This document shows positions 43,857 through 52,614 of a DNA stretch of 64,000 nt, piece by piece. The notes below the pieces were generated by a model. That model was not told the origin of the DNA and searched no databases. It was given only the letters and a program-made list of their open reading frames with translations. Source of the stretch: Bariatricus massiliensis (GTDB taxonomy: Bacteria > Bacillota > Clostridia > Lachnospirales > Lachnospiraceae). Made by a program: the position numbers and the translations under genes. Numbering within the stretch: position 1 is the first letter of the stretch; each line of letters begins with the position of its first letter. The stretch lies in contig NZ_LT574837.1 in the NCBI RefSeq assembly GCF_900086725.1, positions 373,802 through 437,801 on the forward strand, read 5' to 3'.

Positions 43857-44729
43857 ATGAGGACTGAAAAAGAAATATACGATTTAGTTTTGAATTTTGC
43901 TTTTCAAGATGAGAGAATTAGAATTGTAACTCTTGAGGGGTCTCGCACTAATGTTAATATACCAAAAGACAATCTTCAAGATTATGATATTACTTTTTTT
44001 GTTATAGATATGGGAGAATTTTTGAAAAGCGATGACTGGCTTAGTGTTTTTGGTAACAGAATTATGATGCAAAAACCTGAAGATATGGAATTATTTCCTC
44101 CAGAAGAAAAAGGATTTTCTTATATAATGCTTTTTGATGATGGTGTAAAGATTGATTTAACTTTGTTACCTGTTTCAATGCTTGAGGAGTATCTTACTCG
44201 CGATAAACTTGTAAAAATCATGTTAGATAAAGATAATATGATTAAAACAGAAATAGTTCCCACAGATGAAGATTATTACATTAAGTGTCCAACAGAAAGA
44301 AAGTTTGATGACTGTTGTAACGAATTTTGGAATGTTGCAACATATGTATCCAAGGGCTTACTTCGTGGTGAAATACTATTTGCAATAGACCATATGAATG
44401 AAGTATTACGTCATGAGCTTCTTAGGATGATTAGTTGGTATGTCGGTACTGAAAAAGGATTTAATTTCAGTTTGGGTAAAAACTATAAATTTTTAGATAA
44501 GCATATTTCAAAAGAATTGTGGGATAACTTACTAAATACATATTCAATGAGTTCGTATGAAGAAATGTGGAAATCGTTTGATTTGTGTCTATGTTTGTTC
44601 AAAAAAATATCTAAAAAAGTGGCAGATTCACTTGGTTATAATTATCCTGATTATGATGAAAACGTTACAAAATATTTGGAAACACAAAAGAGAATTTCAA
44701 ATAAATATCTTTATGGTAATAGGTATTGA
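43857..44729 (+). CDS. ANT(6)-family aminoglycoside 6-adenylyltransferase (streptomycin resistance)
   Basis: 290 aa. It would adenylate streptomycin at the 6 position. The nucleotidyltransferase signature is LEGSRTNVNI ... QDYDITFFV, with a second acidic site in DDGVKIDLTLLPV; FDDCCNEFWNVATYVSKGL and LLRMISWYVG are typical of AadE/ANT(6). Compared from memory it is closer in layout to ANT(6)-Ib than to ANT(6)-Ia, but clearly diverged. The start 43,857 uses GAGG eight bases upstream. It is AT-rich relative to the ICE backbone, a sign of recent acquisition. Confidence 0.85.
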   Translation: MRTEKEIYDLVLNFAFQDERIRIVTLEGSRTNVNIPKDNLQDYDITFFVIDMGEFLKSDDWLSVFGNRIMMQKPEDMELFPPEEKGFSYIMLFDDGVKIDLTLLPVSMLEEYLTRDKLVKIMLDKDNMIKTEIVPTDEDYYIKCPTERKFDDCCNEFWNVATYVSKGLLRGEILFAIDHMNEVLRHELLRMISWYVGTEKGFNFSLGKNYKFLDKHISKELWDNLLNTYSMSSYEEMWKSFDLCLCLFKKISKKVADSLGYNYPDYDENVTKYLETQKRISNKYLYGNRY

Positions 44730-44766
44730 CAAATTCCAATTTGTCGAACTTACTCTAAATTAGCAA

Positions 44767-44797
44767 AGACCGCTTACATCGTGTAGGCGGTCTCTTT
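44767..44797 (+). terminator. Terminator after the ANT(6) gene
   Basis: AGACCGCTTACA/TGTAGGCGGTCT 12-bp stem with a 3-base loop, then CTTTT. The symmetry would also serve the opposite strand. Confidence 0.75.
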
Positions 44798-44803
44798 TCG
44801 TGT

Positions 44804-44998
44804 TCAGATATATTTGATTTTGAGCTTTCTTTTCTTGGTTGAAAGCACCTTGCAGAGAACATCGTCAACTCCGTCGGTGTATCTGCCTTGTGAAATCAGA
44901 CTGTTCTTTAAGCGGATAAGTGTTTGTATTACTCTGCTATATTCGTCATCATTAAGATAGATATGGAACTTTTCTTCTCTCACAGTCGCTTCCTCCAT
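44804..44998 (-). CDS. Small conserved ICE protein, paralogue of the 67-aa protein
   Basis: 64 aa, KFHIYLNDDEYSRVIQTLIRLKNSLISQGRYTDGVDDVLCKVL with a basic tail. It matches the layout of the protein at 7,988-8,191. It overlaps the end of the treble-clef gene by 19 bases, so the two are probably co-translated. Confidence 0.6.
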   Translation of the reverse strand: MEEATVREEKFHIYLNDDEYSRVIQTLIRLKNSLISQGRYTDGVDDVLCKVLSTKKRKLKIKYI

Positions 44999-46371
44999 TC
45001 ATTGAATTTTGCTCTGATTACCGAAACATCTGCTTCGACATCAGAATAAATAAAGATATGTACGCTTTTGAAAACTGCTTTTACTCTGTCGGCATACTCC
45101 GCTTCCGTTTCGGTTGTCTTAAAAGGGAGTTTTACGAGTTTTATATTTCGTTGCTTGCATAAGTGGCTTTTGAGAACCTCCATATGTTCTGAGCCGTTCG
45201 TAAATTCTATCGCCAGCTTTTCTGACGGAATGTATGTTTCAAGAGGTATTCCCAATAGTTTATCCGAACCGAGCTGTACCTTTAGTCCTTTTTGATTGGC
45301 GTAATAGGCGACAGCCAAGCCGGGGAACACGGAGCGATATTCGTTTTCGCACACAGTGCATTTTTCTCCGATAATTGTTCTGTCGCTGATTTTTGCTTTC
45401 CAAGAGTGTCCAAGTGAACATTTCCACCACACACTTTTCATTGACTTTCTTGACACTTGTGTCGGGAGCAGAGAGTTTTTTTCGTAATCCCATTCAGCAA
45501 GCAGTTTCCTGTCCGTTGTGGCTAAATCATTGTATCCTGCAAGAACCGCCCTGTCCGCACAAACCGGGCATACTGTTCCTTTTACACGAGCATTGATAAC
45601 GGACTTCCACTCATTGCCACAGGTCTTACACTTCCACCAAACATTGTGTCTTGATTTTGCGTTTACCTCATCAGGCATTAGGGGATAATTTCTTTCTGAC
45701 CACTCAGCCGCAAGGTCAGGGTGCGTAGTCGCCAAGTCATTAAATCCTTTGAGCAATGTATATCCGCTACAATACGGACATCTGCTCCCACCGGAACGGG
45801 TTGAAATAAGAGTGTACCACTCGTTTCCGCAATCTTTGCATTTCCACCAAGCCTTACTGTTTGCAAAGGCTGTTACCATTGTAGGCAGCAACGGAAGATT
45901 TCTGTCAGACCATTCAGCAGCAATATCGGGATACTGTGAAGCAAGGTCATTGAATCCGGCAAGGACTTTATTATGTGAGCAGTATGGACAGCCTGTGCCG
46001 TTTACCGTTCTGCTTTTAACGCTTGCTTCCCATTCGTGTCCGTGTTTACATTTCCAAATAATCTTCTTATGAGAAGCGACAGATACCTCGGTAGGCTTTA
46101 ATTTGTTCTTTTTAGACCACTCCTGAGCCAACAGGGGCTTCAATGTGGCTAAATCATTGATACCCTCTATTACTCTCGCTCCTGAGCATATCGGGCATTT
46201 CTCGCCCTTTGAACGAGCTTTGACGCTCGTTTCCCACTCGTGTCCGCAAGCACCTTTCCACCACACTCTTTTATTTGAACCGAAGGTTATCTTATCCGGC
46301 GTTAGCGGTAAGTTCTTCTCTGACCATTCAGGAATAAGCTCCGGATGAACGCTTGCTAAACTGCCCGTCAT
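44980..46371 (-). CDS. Treble-clef zinc-finger repeat protein with nuclease-like C-terminus
   Basis: 463 aa. Five tandem units of about 65 residues each hold WW/IWKCxxxGHEW and a second CPxC pair (CPIC, CPYC, CPYC, CPVC, CTVC), with EWS(E/D)RN-LP linkers. These fit treble-clef/DUF4379-type repeats. Residues from about 355 on (PLETYIPSEKLAIEF, LCKQRNIKLVKLPF) look like the core of a Vsr-like PD-(D/E)xK nuclease: acidic residue, strand, E at the ExK-like position and a downstream KLPF strand. It could be a DNA-targeting nuclease, perhaps for defence, or a specialised ICE enzyme. Activity is inferred. Confidence 0.7.
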   Translation of the reverse strand: MTGSLASVHPELIPEWSEKNLPLTPDKITFGSNKRVWWKGACGHEWETSVKARSKGEKCPICSGARVIEGINDLATLKPLLAQEWSKKNKLKPTEVSVASHKKIIWKCKHGHEWEASVKSRTVNGTGCPYCSHNKVLAGFNDLASQYPDIAAEWSDRNLPLLPTMVTAFANSKAWWKCKDCGNEWYTLISTRSGGSRCPYCSGYTLLKGFNDLATTHPDLAAEWSERNYPLMPDEVNAKSRHNVWWKCKTCGNEWKSVINARVKGTVCPVCADRAVLAGYNDLATTDRKLLAEWDYEKNSLLPTQVSRKSMKSVWWKCSLGHSWKAKISDRTIIGEKCTVCENEYRSVFPGLAVAYYANQKGLKVQLGSDKLLGIPLETYIPSEKLAIEFTNGSEHMEVLKSHLCKQRNIKLVKLPFKTTETEAEYADRVKAVFKSVHIFIYSDVEADVSVIRAKFNEWRKRL

Positions 46372-46442
46372 AGTACAACCACCCCTTCCTTTGTGATTAT
46401 CCCAATTATATTGAGAAAATCGGGATTGGTGTAGTTTGCGAA

Positions 46443-46481
46443 TAATAAGAAAGACCTTGGGAGAAAATATCTCTCAAGGTC
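46443..46481 (-). terminator. Terminator after the PAP2 gene
   Basis: GACCTTGAGAGA/TCTCCCAAGGTC stem with a short loop, then TTTCTTATTATT on the minus strand, 25 bases past the PAP2 stop. Confidence 0.65.
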
Positions 46482-46506
46482 AATAAGTGATTCCTCAGTT
46501 AGAATT

Positions 46507-47172
46507 TTATCTTTCCTGTCGGGCAATAAGAGTGGTTACACTATAATAAATCATCACTAAACCCGCACTTAAAATTGCCCCGCCAATAATATCAGTAATC
46601 CAATGAACACCGGATATCAACCTGCCAATTACCATAAAAGCAGTAAATGCAATTAAAGCAAAGGCAAATGCTCTTTTCATTTTTGTATTTCTAATTCTAC
46701 TGTTTAGCTGCATAACAGCTGTCGGCATAACACACATAACAAGCAAGGTTGTCGATGATGGATACGAAGCTTCAAGAAAACCGTTAATCAATACCGGGCG
46801 GTAATTGACAACATAAAATTCAAAAAACAAATATGCCGCCATTACAACAATATAGAATGCTCCCAACACCAAAATACTGGAATCGACCTTGAATAAGCTT
46901 TTTCTTTTAATAAGCTGTATAAGTCCAAGCAACGCAAATCCCAAAATAAAGCAAAGCGGTATCAGTCCTAACCAGTCCGTAACGGTATATATTGCCATAT
47001 GCACACCTGTCAGGCTGTGGATAAAGCCGTTCAAGGTTGCAAATCCAACAGAAGAGTTTTGTGGCCCGATGGGCTGAACATCAATAAGGCTTATTGCCAC
47101 TGTCCACAAAATAAATAACACTACCATTGCTATTCCTGAAAGCAATACTTTTTGACTTTTTTCTTTTTTCAT
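46507..47172 (-). CDS. PAP2-superfamily membrane phosphatase
   Basis: 221 aa with about six membrane helices. Phosphatase motifs are YVVNYRPVLI, YPSSTTLL and GRLISGVHWITDIIGG, matching the three PAP2 signatures. It probably acts on lipid or isoprenyl phosphates at the outer face. ATG 47,172 has AAGGA upstream. Whether it is ICE cargo or flanking chromosome is not settled. Confidence 0.8.
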   Translation of the reverse strand: MKKEKSQKVLLSGIAMVVLFILWTVAISLIDVQPIGPQNSSVGFATLNGFIHSLTGVHMAIYTVTDWLGLIPLCFILGFALLGLIQLIKRKSLFKVDSSILVLGAFYIVVMAAYLFFEFYVVNYRPVLINGFLEASYPSSTTLLVMCVMPTAVMQLNSRIRNTKMKRAFAFALIAFTAFMVIGRLISGVHWITDIIGGAILSAGLVMIYYSVTTLIARQER

Positions 47173-47280
47173 TTTTATCAATCCTTTGCCATAATTATTT
47201 GGCTTTCGCCTGTTTACAATATAGGTGGAATGAATAAAAATGAAAAGAATTTCACCGTCACATTGGCGACACGCTTCGTA

Positions 47281-47886
47281 TCATCGCCATTTTATCAGCA
47301 TCAGAGACTTTATCGCCAAGAAAACAAAAGTGAAAAAGGCTGCATAAGGTTGAAGTGTTATCATAAATTCTATTGTAGCAACTGTGCTTAACACAATGGA
47401 TATTTGATGTTTGTGTTTCAACCAAAACACTGCTTCATAATTTTGTAGAGCGAGAAGCAAAACACCTGTAAGTACAATTCCAAATACAATAATTAAATAC
47501 GGTATTTTGATATACTGCGGGGTACCTGTCAGCGAAAGTAAAGATACCTCTTTTATAATCTCATCACCCTTTTGTCCAAAGAAAGGCAGAAACAGAAACA
47601 TAATCAAACTGCAATCGAGTAAACCAAACACTAAGTCTCTTGTATGTTTTTCCTTTTGCTTATTATCCTCGTCAGCAATTTTAAGTATTTCTTCACCGGA
47701 CAATAACTCATCTATTGACACTGAAAAAAACTTTGAAATTGCTTTTAATGACTCGATATTGGGAACTCCTCTGCCGGATTCCCACTTAGAAATTGCAGTG
47801 CGAGACACAAATAACGCTTCCGCAAGTTCTTCCTGCGTGAGTCCTTTTTCTTTCCTCAACTCTTGTAATTTTTCACTTAATTCCAT
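47281..47886 (-). CDS. XRE-family regulator with C-terminal membrane domain
   Basis: 201 aa. An HTH_3 domain occupies residues 3-60 (LQELRKEKGLTQEELAEALFVSRTAISKWESGRGVP). Three or four hydrophobic helices follow. Such membrane-tethered XRE proteins are common in Clostridia. Start 47,886 has AAAGGA nine bases upstream. It is 109 bases upstream of the PAP2 gene and could control it. Confidence 0.8.
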   Translation of the reverse strand: MELSEKLQELRKEKGLTQEELAEALFVSRTAISKWESGRGVPNIESLKAISKFFSVSIDELLSGEEILKIADEDNKQKEKHTRDLVFGLLDCSLIMFLFLPFFGQKGDEIIKEVSLLSLTGTPQYIKIPYLIIVFGIVLTGVLLLALQNYEAVFWLKHKHQISIVLSTVATIEFMITLQPYAAFFTFVFLAIKSLMLIKWR

Positions 47887-48093
47887 AATAAACATTCCTT
47901 TTGCACTCAGATACGAATGTATCCTTTATTAGAAATGGGCAATCCCACTATGGGACTGCCCATTCATTCCGTAAATTATGCGATTTTTTAGTCTCTGCAC
48001 CGTTTTTAGCACCGATTGGTGTAAATTTGGTGTAAAGAGGTAAATTTATTCGGTTTGGAAAGTCCCGAAACCCGCATAAATACTGGGGTTTTC
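47887..48093. other. Intergenic region at the probable ICE-chromosome boundary
   Basis: It holds a hairpin (AATGGGCA...TGCCCATT near 47,935-47,970), direct repeats of TTGGTGTAAA around 48,018-48,040, and a GC-patterned CCCGAAACCCGC just before lysS. The repeats could be integrase arm sites, but no second copy is in the window to define an attachment core. Confidence 0.35.
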
Positions 48094-49593
48094 TTACTTG
48101 TCGTTCGGTAAGGACTTCATTGTAGGAAACAGCAGTACATCTCGAATGGCTGCGGAATCAGTCAGCAGCATGCACATGCGGTCAATTCCGAATCCGATAC
48201 CGCCTGTCGGAGGCATACCAATTTCCAGCGCGTTGAGGAAGTCTTCGTCGGTAGTATTGGCCTCTTCATCACCTTGAGCCAGCAGTTCTTCCTGTGCTTT
48301 GAAGCGCTCTCTCTGGTCAATCGGGTCATTCAGCTCGGAGTAAGCATTGGCCATCTCCCAGCCGTTCATGAAGAACTCAAAACGCTCTACATACTCAGGG
48401 TTCTCCGGTTTCTTCTTCGTAAGCGGAGAGATTTCAATCGGATGGTCCATAACGAAAGTAGGCTGGATGAGATGTTCTTCCGCGAACTCTTCGAAGAACA
48501 GGCTCAGGATATCGCCCTTTTTATGTCTTTCTTCGTATTCAACGTGATGCTCATCAGCCAGCGCTCTGGCCTCTTCCAAAGTATTCACTTCGTTCCAGTC
48601 AACACCTGCATACTTTTTGACCGCATCAACCATAGTAATACGCTCGAACGGTCTGCCCAAATCCATCTCCACGCCGTTATATACAATCTTCGTGGTTCCC
48701 AGAACTTCCTGTGCCACATGGCGGTACAGGTTCTCTGTCAAATCCATCATTCCGTTATAGTCAGTAAATGCCTGATATAATTCCATCAGTGTGAATTCCG
48801 GATTATGTCTGGTATCCAGACCTTCATTACGGAAAACACGTCCAATCTCGTAGACACGCTCCATTCCGCCGACAATCAGTCTCTTCAGATATAACTCAAG
48901 AGAAATACGAAGCTTAAAATCCTCTCCCAGCGCGTTGAAATGTGTCTCGAAAGGTCTTGCAGCCGCTCCGCCCGCATTGGAAACGAGCATCGGAGTCTCT
49001 ACCTCCATGAATCCCTGTCCATCCAGATATTTGCGGATAGCACTGAGAATCTTGGAGCGTTTGATAAATGTATCCTTCACTTCCGGGTTCATGATTAAAT
49101 CTACATATCTCTGACGGTAACGAATATCGGTGTCCGTCAAGCCGTGGAACTTCTCCGGAAGAACCTGCAGGCTCTTGCTGAGGAGGGTCACCTCAGCCGC
49201 ATGGATAGAGATTTCCCCAGTTTTTGTGCGGAATACTTCACCCTTCAGTCCGACGATATCACCGATATCCATCTTTTTAAACGCCTTGTATTCCTCTTCC
49301 CCGATACTGTCTCTCGCCACATAGGACTGCATATTCCCCTGCAGATCCTGAATATTGCAGAAGGACGCCTTCCCCATGACACGCTTGGACATCATACGTC
49401 CTGCGAGTGTTACGGTCTGTCCTTCCATCTCATCGAATCTGTCCTTTATTTCCTGACTGTGATGAGTGACATCATATTTCGTAATTTCAAACGGATTTTT
49501 CCCGCTTGTCTGAAGTTCCGCCAGTTTCTCACGGCGCACCTTCCTCAACTGGTTTAAATCTGGTTCCTGTCCATTATTTTGCTGTGCAGCCAC
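48094..49593 (-). CDS. lysS: Lysyl-tRNA synthetase, class II
   Basis: 499 aa; charges tRNA-Lys. It has an N-terminal OB fold (GQTVTLAGRMMSKRVMGKASFCNIQDLQG) and class II motifs: motif 2 in FRNEGLDTRHNPEFTLMELYQ and motif 3 in GGIGFGIDRMCMLL. GTG 49,593 (AAAGGAG eight bases upstream) is preferred to ATG 49,623. It ends LLFPTMKSLPNDK beside the mobile element, and appears intact. Confidence 0.95.
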   Translation of the reverse strand: MAAQQNNGQEPDLNQLRKVRREKLAELQTSGKNPFEITKYDVTHHSQEIKDRFDEMEGQTVTLAGRMMSKRVMGKASFCNIQDLQGNMQSYVARDSIGEEEYKAFKKMDIGDIVGLKGEVFRTKTGEISIHAAEVTLLSKSLQVLPEKFHGLTDTDIRYRQRYVDLIMNPEVKDTFIKRSKILSAIRKYLDGQGFMEVETPMLVSNAGGAAARPFETHFNALGEDFKLRISLELYLKRLIVGGMERVYEIGRVFRNEGLDTRHNPEFTLMELYQAFTDYNGMMDLTENLYRHVAQEVLGTTKIVYNGVEMDLGRPFERITMVDAVKKYAGVDWNEVNTLEEARALADEHHVEYEERHKKGDILSLFFEEFAEEHLIQPTFVMDHPIEISPLTKKKPENPEYVERFEFFMNGWEMANAYSELNDPIDQRERFKAQEELLAQGDEEANTTDEDFLNALEIGMPPTGGIGFGIDRMCMLLTDSAAIRDVLLFPTMKSLPNDK

Positions 49594-49667
49594 TTCTTCC
49601 ACTCCTTTATCTGTAAATTCCAATCAGACAGATACGGAAAGCCCTGCCTGATTTGCTTCCTATGCTA

Positions 49668-50150
49668 TTAAATTGAACGGTTAATTTTAAGTACTTTGTA
49701 CTCCATGACTCCTGCCTGAGTCTCCACCTCTACGATATCCCCGACTTTTTTCCCGATTAAAGCTTTGCCTACCGGAGATTCATTCGATATCTTTCCTGCA
49801 AGGCTGTTAGCCTCGGTAGAACCTACAATCTTGAATTCCATCTCTTCTTCAAATTCTTTATCGTAAACATCAACTGTACAGCCGATACTGATTTTCTCTA
49901 AATCTACTTCGTCTTCCACGACTACTTCTGCATTCTTGAGAATTTTCTCCAGCTCGTCGATTCTTGCCTCGATATCGCGCTGTTCGTCCTTCGCCGCATC
50001 ATACTCTGCGTTCTCGGATAAGTCCCCCTGCTCTCTGGCCTCTTTGATTTTAGCAGCAACTTCTTTTCTTTTTACGACCTTCAAATTTTCCAGTTCGTCT
50101 TCCAGTTTTTTAAGCCCTGTGTAAGTGAGCAATGTCTTCTTTTCTTCCAT
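49668..50150 (-). CDS. greA: Transcription elongation factor GreA
   Basis: 160 aa. The N-terminal coiled coil contains REQGDLSENAEYDAAKDEQ, with the acidic tip residues that enter the RNA polymerase channel, and the C-terminal FKBP-like domain ends KVLKINRSI. It rescues backtracked polymerase. It is upstream of lysS with a 74-base gap and probably shares its transcript. Confidence 0.95.
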   Translation of the reverse strand: MEEKKTLLTYTGLKKLEDELENLKVVKRKEVAAKIKEAREQGDLSENAEYDAAKDEQRDIEARIDELEKILKNAEVVVEDEVDLEKISIGCTVDVYDKEFEEEMEFKIVGSTEANSLAGKISNESPVGKALIGKKVGDIVEVETQAGVMEYKVLKINRSI

Positions 50151-50304
50151 TTCTCCAGCTTCCCTTTCTCAAATGATTTTGTTACTTAATTCTAAAGTCC
50201 TAAGGAACAGGTTACCCTGTTTTACTCATTATATGTCTACTTTCACAATTTCAATATTATACCTAATAGAGTGCACAATGTCAAGCAATTTACATTTATA
50301 GTTT

Positions 50305-51279
50305 CTATTCGGCAGACAGCCTAGAATCCAGCAGATTCTTAAGCTCTTCATAGCTCTCTGTGCGGTTGATTTCATCTCTGAGACGGGCGGAATTCTTAAG
50401 CCCTGTCGTATACCACGCAACATGTTTTCTCATCTCACGGATTCCCATATAATCGCCTTTGTACGCTATCTGCAGCCTTGCATGACGAAGCATTGTCTCT
50501 TTCAGCTCATGAATACCGGGTCTGGGCGGAAATGTACCGGTTCTTTCATATTCCAAAAGGCTGCTGAATATCCACGGGTTTCCCTGTGAGCCTCTCCCAA
50601 TCATGACACCGTCGCAGCCGGTCTCCCGAAACATCCGTCCGGCAGCCTCACCGTCCGTCACATCCCCATTTCCAATGACCGGTATGGCGACAGCCTCCTT
50701 CACTTGCCGGATAATATCCCAGTCAGCCTTCCCCGAATAATACTGCTCTCTCGTCCTTCCATGAACCGCGACCGCGGAGGCCCCCGCCTCTTCCACAATC
50801 TTAGCAATCTCCACGGCATTGATGTGCTCGTCGTCGAACCCTTTGCGTATTTTCACCGTCACCGGTTTTCTGACTGCCTTTACCGTCTTGCTGACTATCT
50901 CGTAGACAAGTTTGGGCTGCTTCATAAGCGCTGATCCTTCCCCATTTTTTACAATCTTCGGCACCGGACATCCCATGTTGATATCCAGAATGGAGAATGG
51001 CCGCTCTTCAATCCTTTTTGCCACCTCGCTTATGATATCCGGCTCAGAGCCAAAAAGCTGCAGTGACACGGGCGGTTCGTCCGGATGTATTTCCAACAGG
51101 CTCTCTGTATTTTTATTCTGATACTGAATCGCCTTGGCGCTTATCATCTCCATGCAGAGAAGTCCTGCCCCCTGCTCCCTGCAAAGCAAACGAAATGGCA
51201 GGTCCGTAACTCCTGCCATCGGTGCCAGTATATATCTGTTGGAAAGCTCTACATTTCCTATCTTTAGTGTCTGAATCAT
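50305..51279 (-). CDS. dusB: tRNA-dihydrouridine synthase
   Basis: 324 aa FMN enzyme. Marks are LAPMAGVTDLPFR, ILDINMGCPVPKIVKNGEGSALM (catalytic Cys), VKIRKGFDD, AVHGRTREQ and NGDVTDG. The DusB subgroup is chosen for the NxGCPxxK form and length. Its start overlaps the stop of the upstream gene by four bases. Confidence 0.92.
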   Translation of the reverse strand: MIQTLKIGNVELSNRYILAPMAGVTDLPFRLLCREQGAGLLCMEMISAKAIQYQNKNTESLLEIHPDEPPVSLQLFGSEPDIISEVAKRIEERPFSILDINMGCPVPKIVKNGEGSALMKQPKLVYEIVSKTVKAVRKPVTVKIRKGFDDEHINAVEIAKIVEEAGASAVAVHGRTREQYYSGKADWDIIRQVKEAVAIPVIGNGDVTDGEAAGRMFRETGCDGVMIGRGSQGNPWIFSSLLEYERTGTFPPRPGIHELKETMLRHARLQIAYKGDYMGIREMRKHVAWYTTGLKNSARLRDEINRTESYEELKNLLDSRLSAE

Positions 51280-51614
51280 GATAGCTCTTCTCCCAGAAAG
51301 AATACTTTGTAATATAACTGAAGCTGGCCTAAGAGCTCCTGTTTCGACTCATCCATCTGAATCTCCTTAATTTTAAGACGACTGCCGATTTCATCGAACA
51401 TCGGATCGCCCTCTTCGGCGGTCACCTGAAATTCTAGTTCTCCGTCATCTTCAAAAACTAATGTCAGAATTCCGCCTACATCATTGACATATAAAACACA
51501 CAAAATCTTAAGCTCATCTTTGATATGCTGGGGCAGATTCTCAAAATCCGGATTCAGATAATATTTCTGCTCGTACGAGTTTGCCCCGCAAAGCACTATT
51601 TTATCCTCATACAT
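51276..51614 (-). CDS. Conserved Lachnospiraceae protein (DUF6145-like)
   Basis: 112 aa, MYEDKIVLCGANSYEQKYYLNPDFENLP, then VYVNDVGGILTLVFEDDGELEFQVTAEEGDPMFDEIGS. From memory this corresponds to DUF6145, a protein conserved between birA and dusB in this family; the name should be treated as tentative. Function unknown. ATGA coupling to dusB. Confidence 0.65.
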   Translation of the reverse strand: MYEDKIVLCGANSYEQKYYLNPDFENLPQHIKDELKILCVLYVNDVGGILTLVFEDDGELEFQVTAEEGDPMFDEIGSRLKIKEIQMDESKQELLGQLQLYYKVFFLGEELS

Positions 51615-51628
51615 CGTCTCGTTCCCTT

Positions 51629-52609
51629 CTATACATAATTATAGATACCACGCACAGACACTTCACCCGCAAAAACTGCCTCTGTGGTACCGTCTTCATA
51701 TTCTACAAGAAGCCGCCCGCCATTGTCAATTCCGGCAGATATGCCATTCCTTTCTCTTCCGGGCTCCAGAATGCGGACCTCTCTTCCGCAGTTCACCAAA
51801 ATATCGTTATACCCTGCCGCAAAAGGAGATAAGTCTCCCGCCCGGACAAATTCCTCGTAGCACTGTTCGAACCGCTCCATCACTCCGGCAATCAGTCTTG
51901 CCCGGCAAACAGATTCTCCACTCTCAAGGCGCAGAGAAGTAGCCGTCTCCGAAAGCTCTTCCGGAAACGACTCCGTGTTCGCGTTGATACCTATCCCGAT
52001 GACTACGTAATTAATATAGTCAACTTCTGCGCTCATCTCCGTGAGGATTCCACAGATTTTCTTCTTATTTAATACCAGATCATTGGGCCACTTAATCTTT
52101 ACGCCAATATCTTCCTGCTCCAATATCGCAAGGGCTGCCGCATAAGCCATCACAAGTGTCAGCATCGGCGCCTTGTCCGGAGGCAGTTCGGGACGCAGCA
52201 GAATGGACATATAGATACTGCTTCCCGGAGGAGACGACCAGCTTTTCCCACGGCGCCCTTTCCCTGCGTTCTGCTGCCCGGCAACTACGAGCGTCCCATG
52301 GGCCGCCCCTTCTTCCCCAAGCCGCTTCGCCTGTGTATTGGTAGAATCCGTTTCTTCATAATAGAATAAATTTTGTCCGGCCCACGCAGTCTTCAAATAA
52401 CTCTTTACCGCTTCCTTGTTCACCGCATCGGGGCAGTCCACAATCCGATAGCCTTTATTGCGCACTGCCTCTATCTGATAGCCTTCCTCCTTGAGCTGGT
52501 TGATCACCTTCCAGACGGCTGTCCTTGACACTTGAAATGCATCGCAGATCTGCTGCCCGGACAAGTACCCTTCGCTCTCACGGAGCATTTTCAAAATTTC
52601 TGCCTTCAT
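51629..52609 (-). CDS. birA: Biotin operon repressor / biotin-protein ligase
   Basis: 326 aa. An N-terminal winged helix (LSGQQICDAFQVSRTAVWKVINQLKEEGY) is followed by the ligase domain with the GKGRRGKSW biotinyl-adenylate loop, KWPNDL and GIGINAN. The C-terminal SH3-like domain is present. It both adds biotin to carboxylases and represses biotin genes. It begins five bases after the argF stop. Confidence 0.93.
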   Translation of the reverse strand: MKAEILKMLRESEGYLSGQQICDAFQVSRTAVWKVINQLKEEGYQIEAVRNKGYRIVDCPDAVNKEAVKSYLKTAWAGQNLFYYEETDSTNTQAKRLGEEGAAHGTLVVAGQQNAGKGRRGKSWSSPPGSSIYMSILLRPELPPDKAPMLTLVMAYAAALAILEQEDIGVKIKWPNDLVLNKKKICGILTEMSAEVDYINYVVIGIGINANTESFPEELSETATSLRLESGESVCRARLIAGVMERFEQCYEEFVRAGDLSPFAAGYNDILVNCGREVRILEPGRERNGISAGIDNGGRLLVEYEDGTTEAVFAGEVSVRGIYNYV

Positions 52610-52614
52610 CGCTT

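Larger units (their letters stand above)
1..48000. mobile_element. Integrative conjugative element carrying two nested mobilizable elements
   Basis: Seen: relaxase, mobC, PcfB-like, VirD4 fragment, ArdC-like protein, methylase-helicase, toprim primase and parA/parB lie in one orientation, as in clostridial conjugative elements. The rest of the type IV secretion system and the ICE integrase are not present and presumably lie beyond the left edge. The right end falls somewhere between the treble-clef gene (46,371) and lysS (48,094). I could not locate the attachment sites because only one end is in view. Elements A and B are inserted inside two of its genes. Confidence 0.7.
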
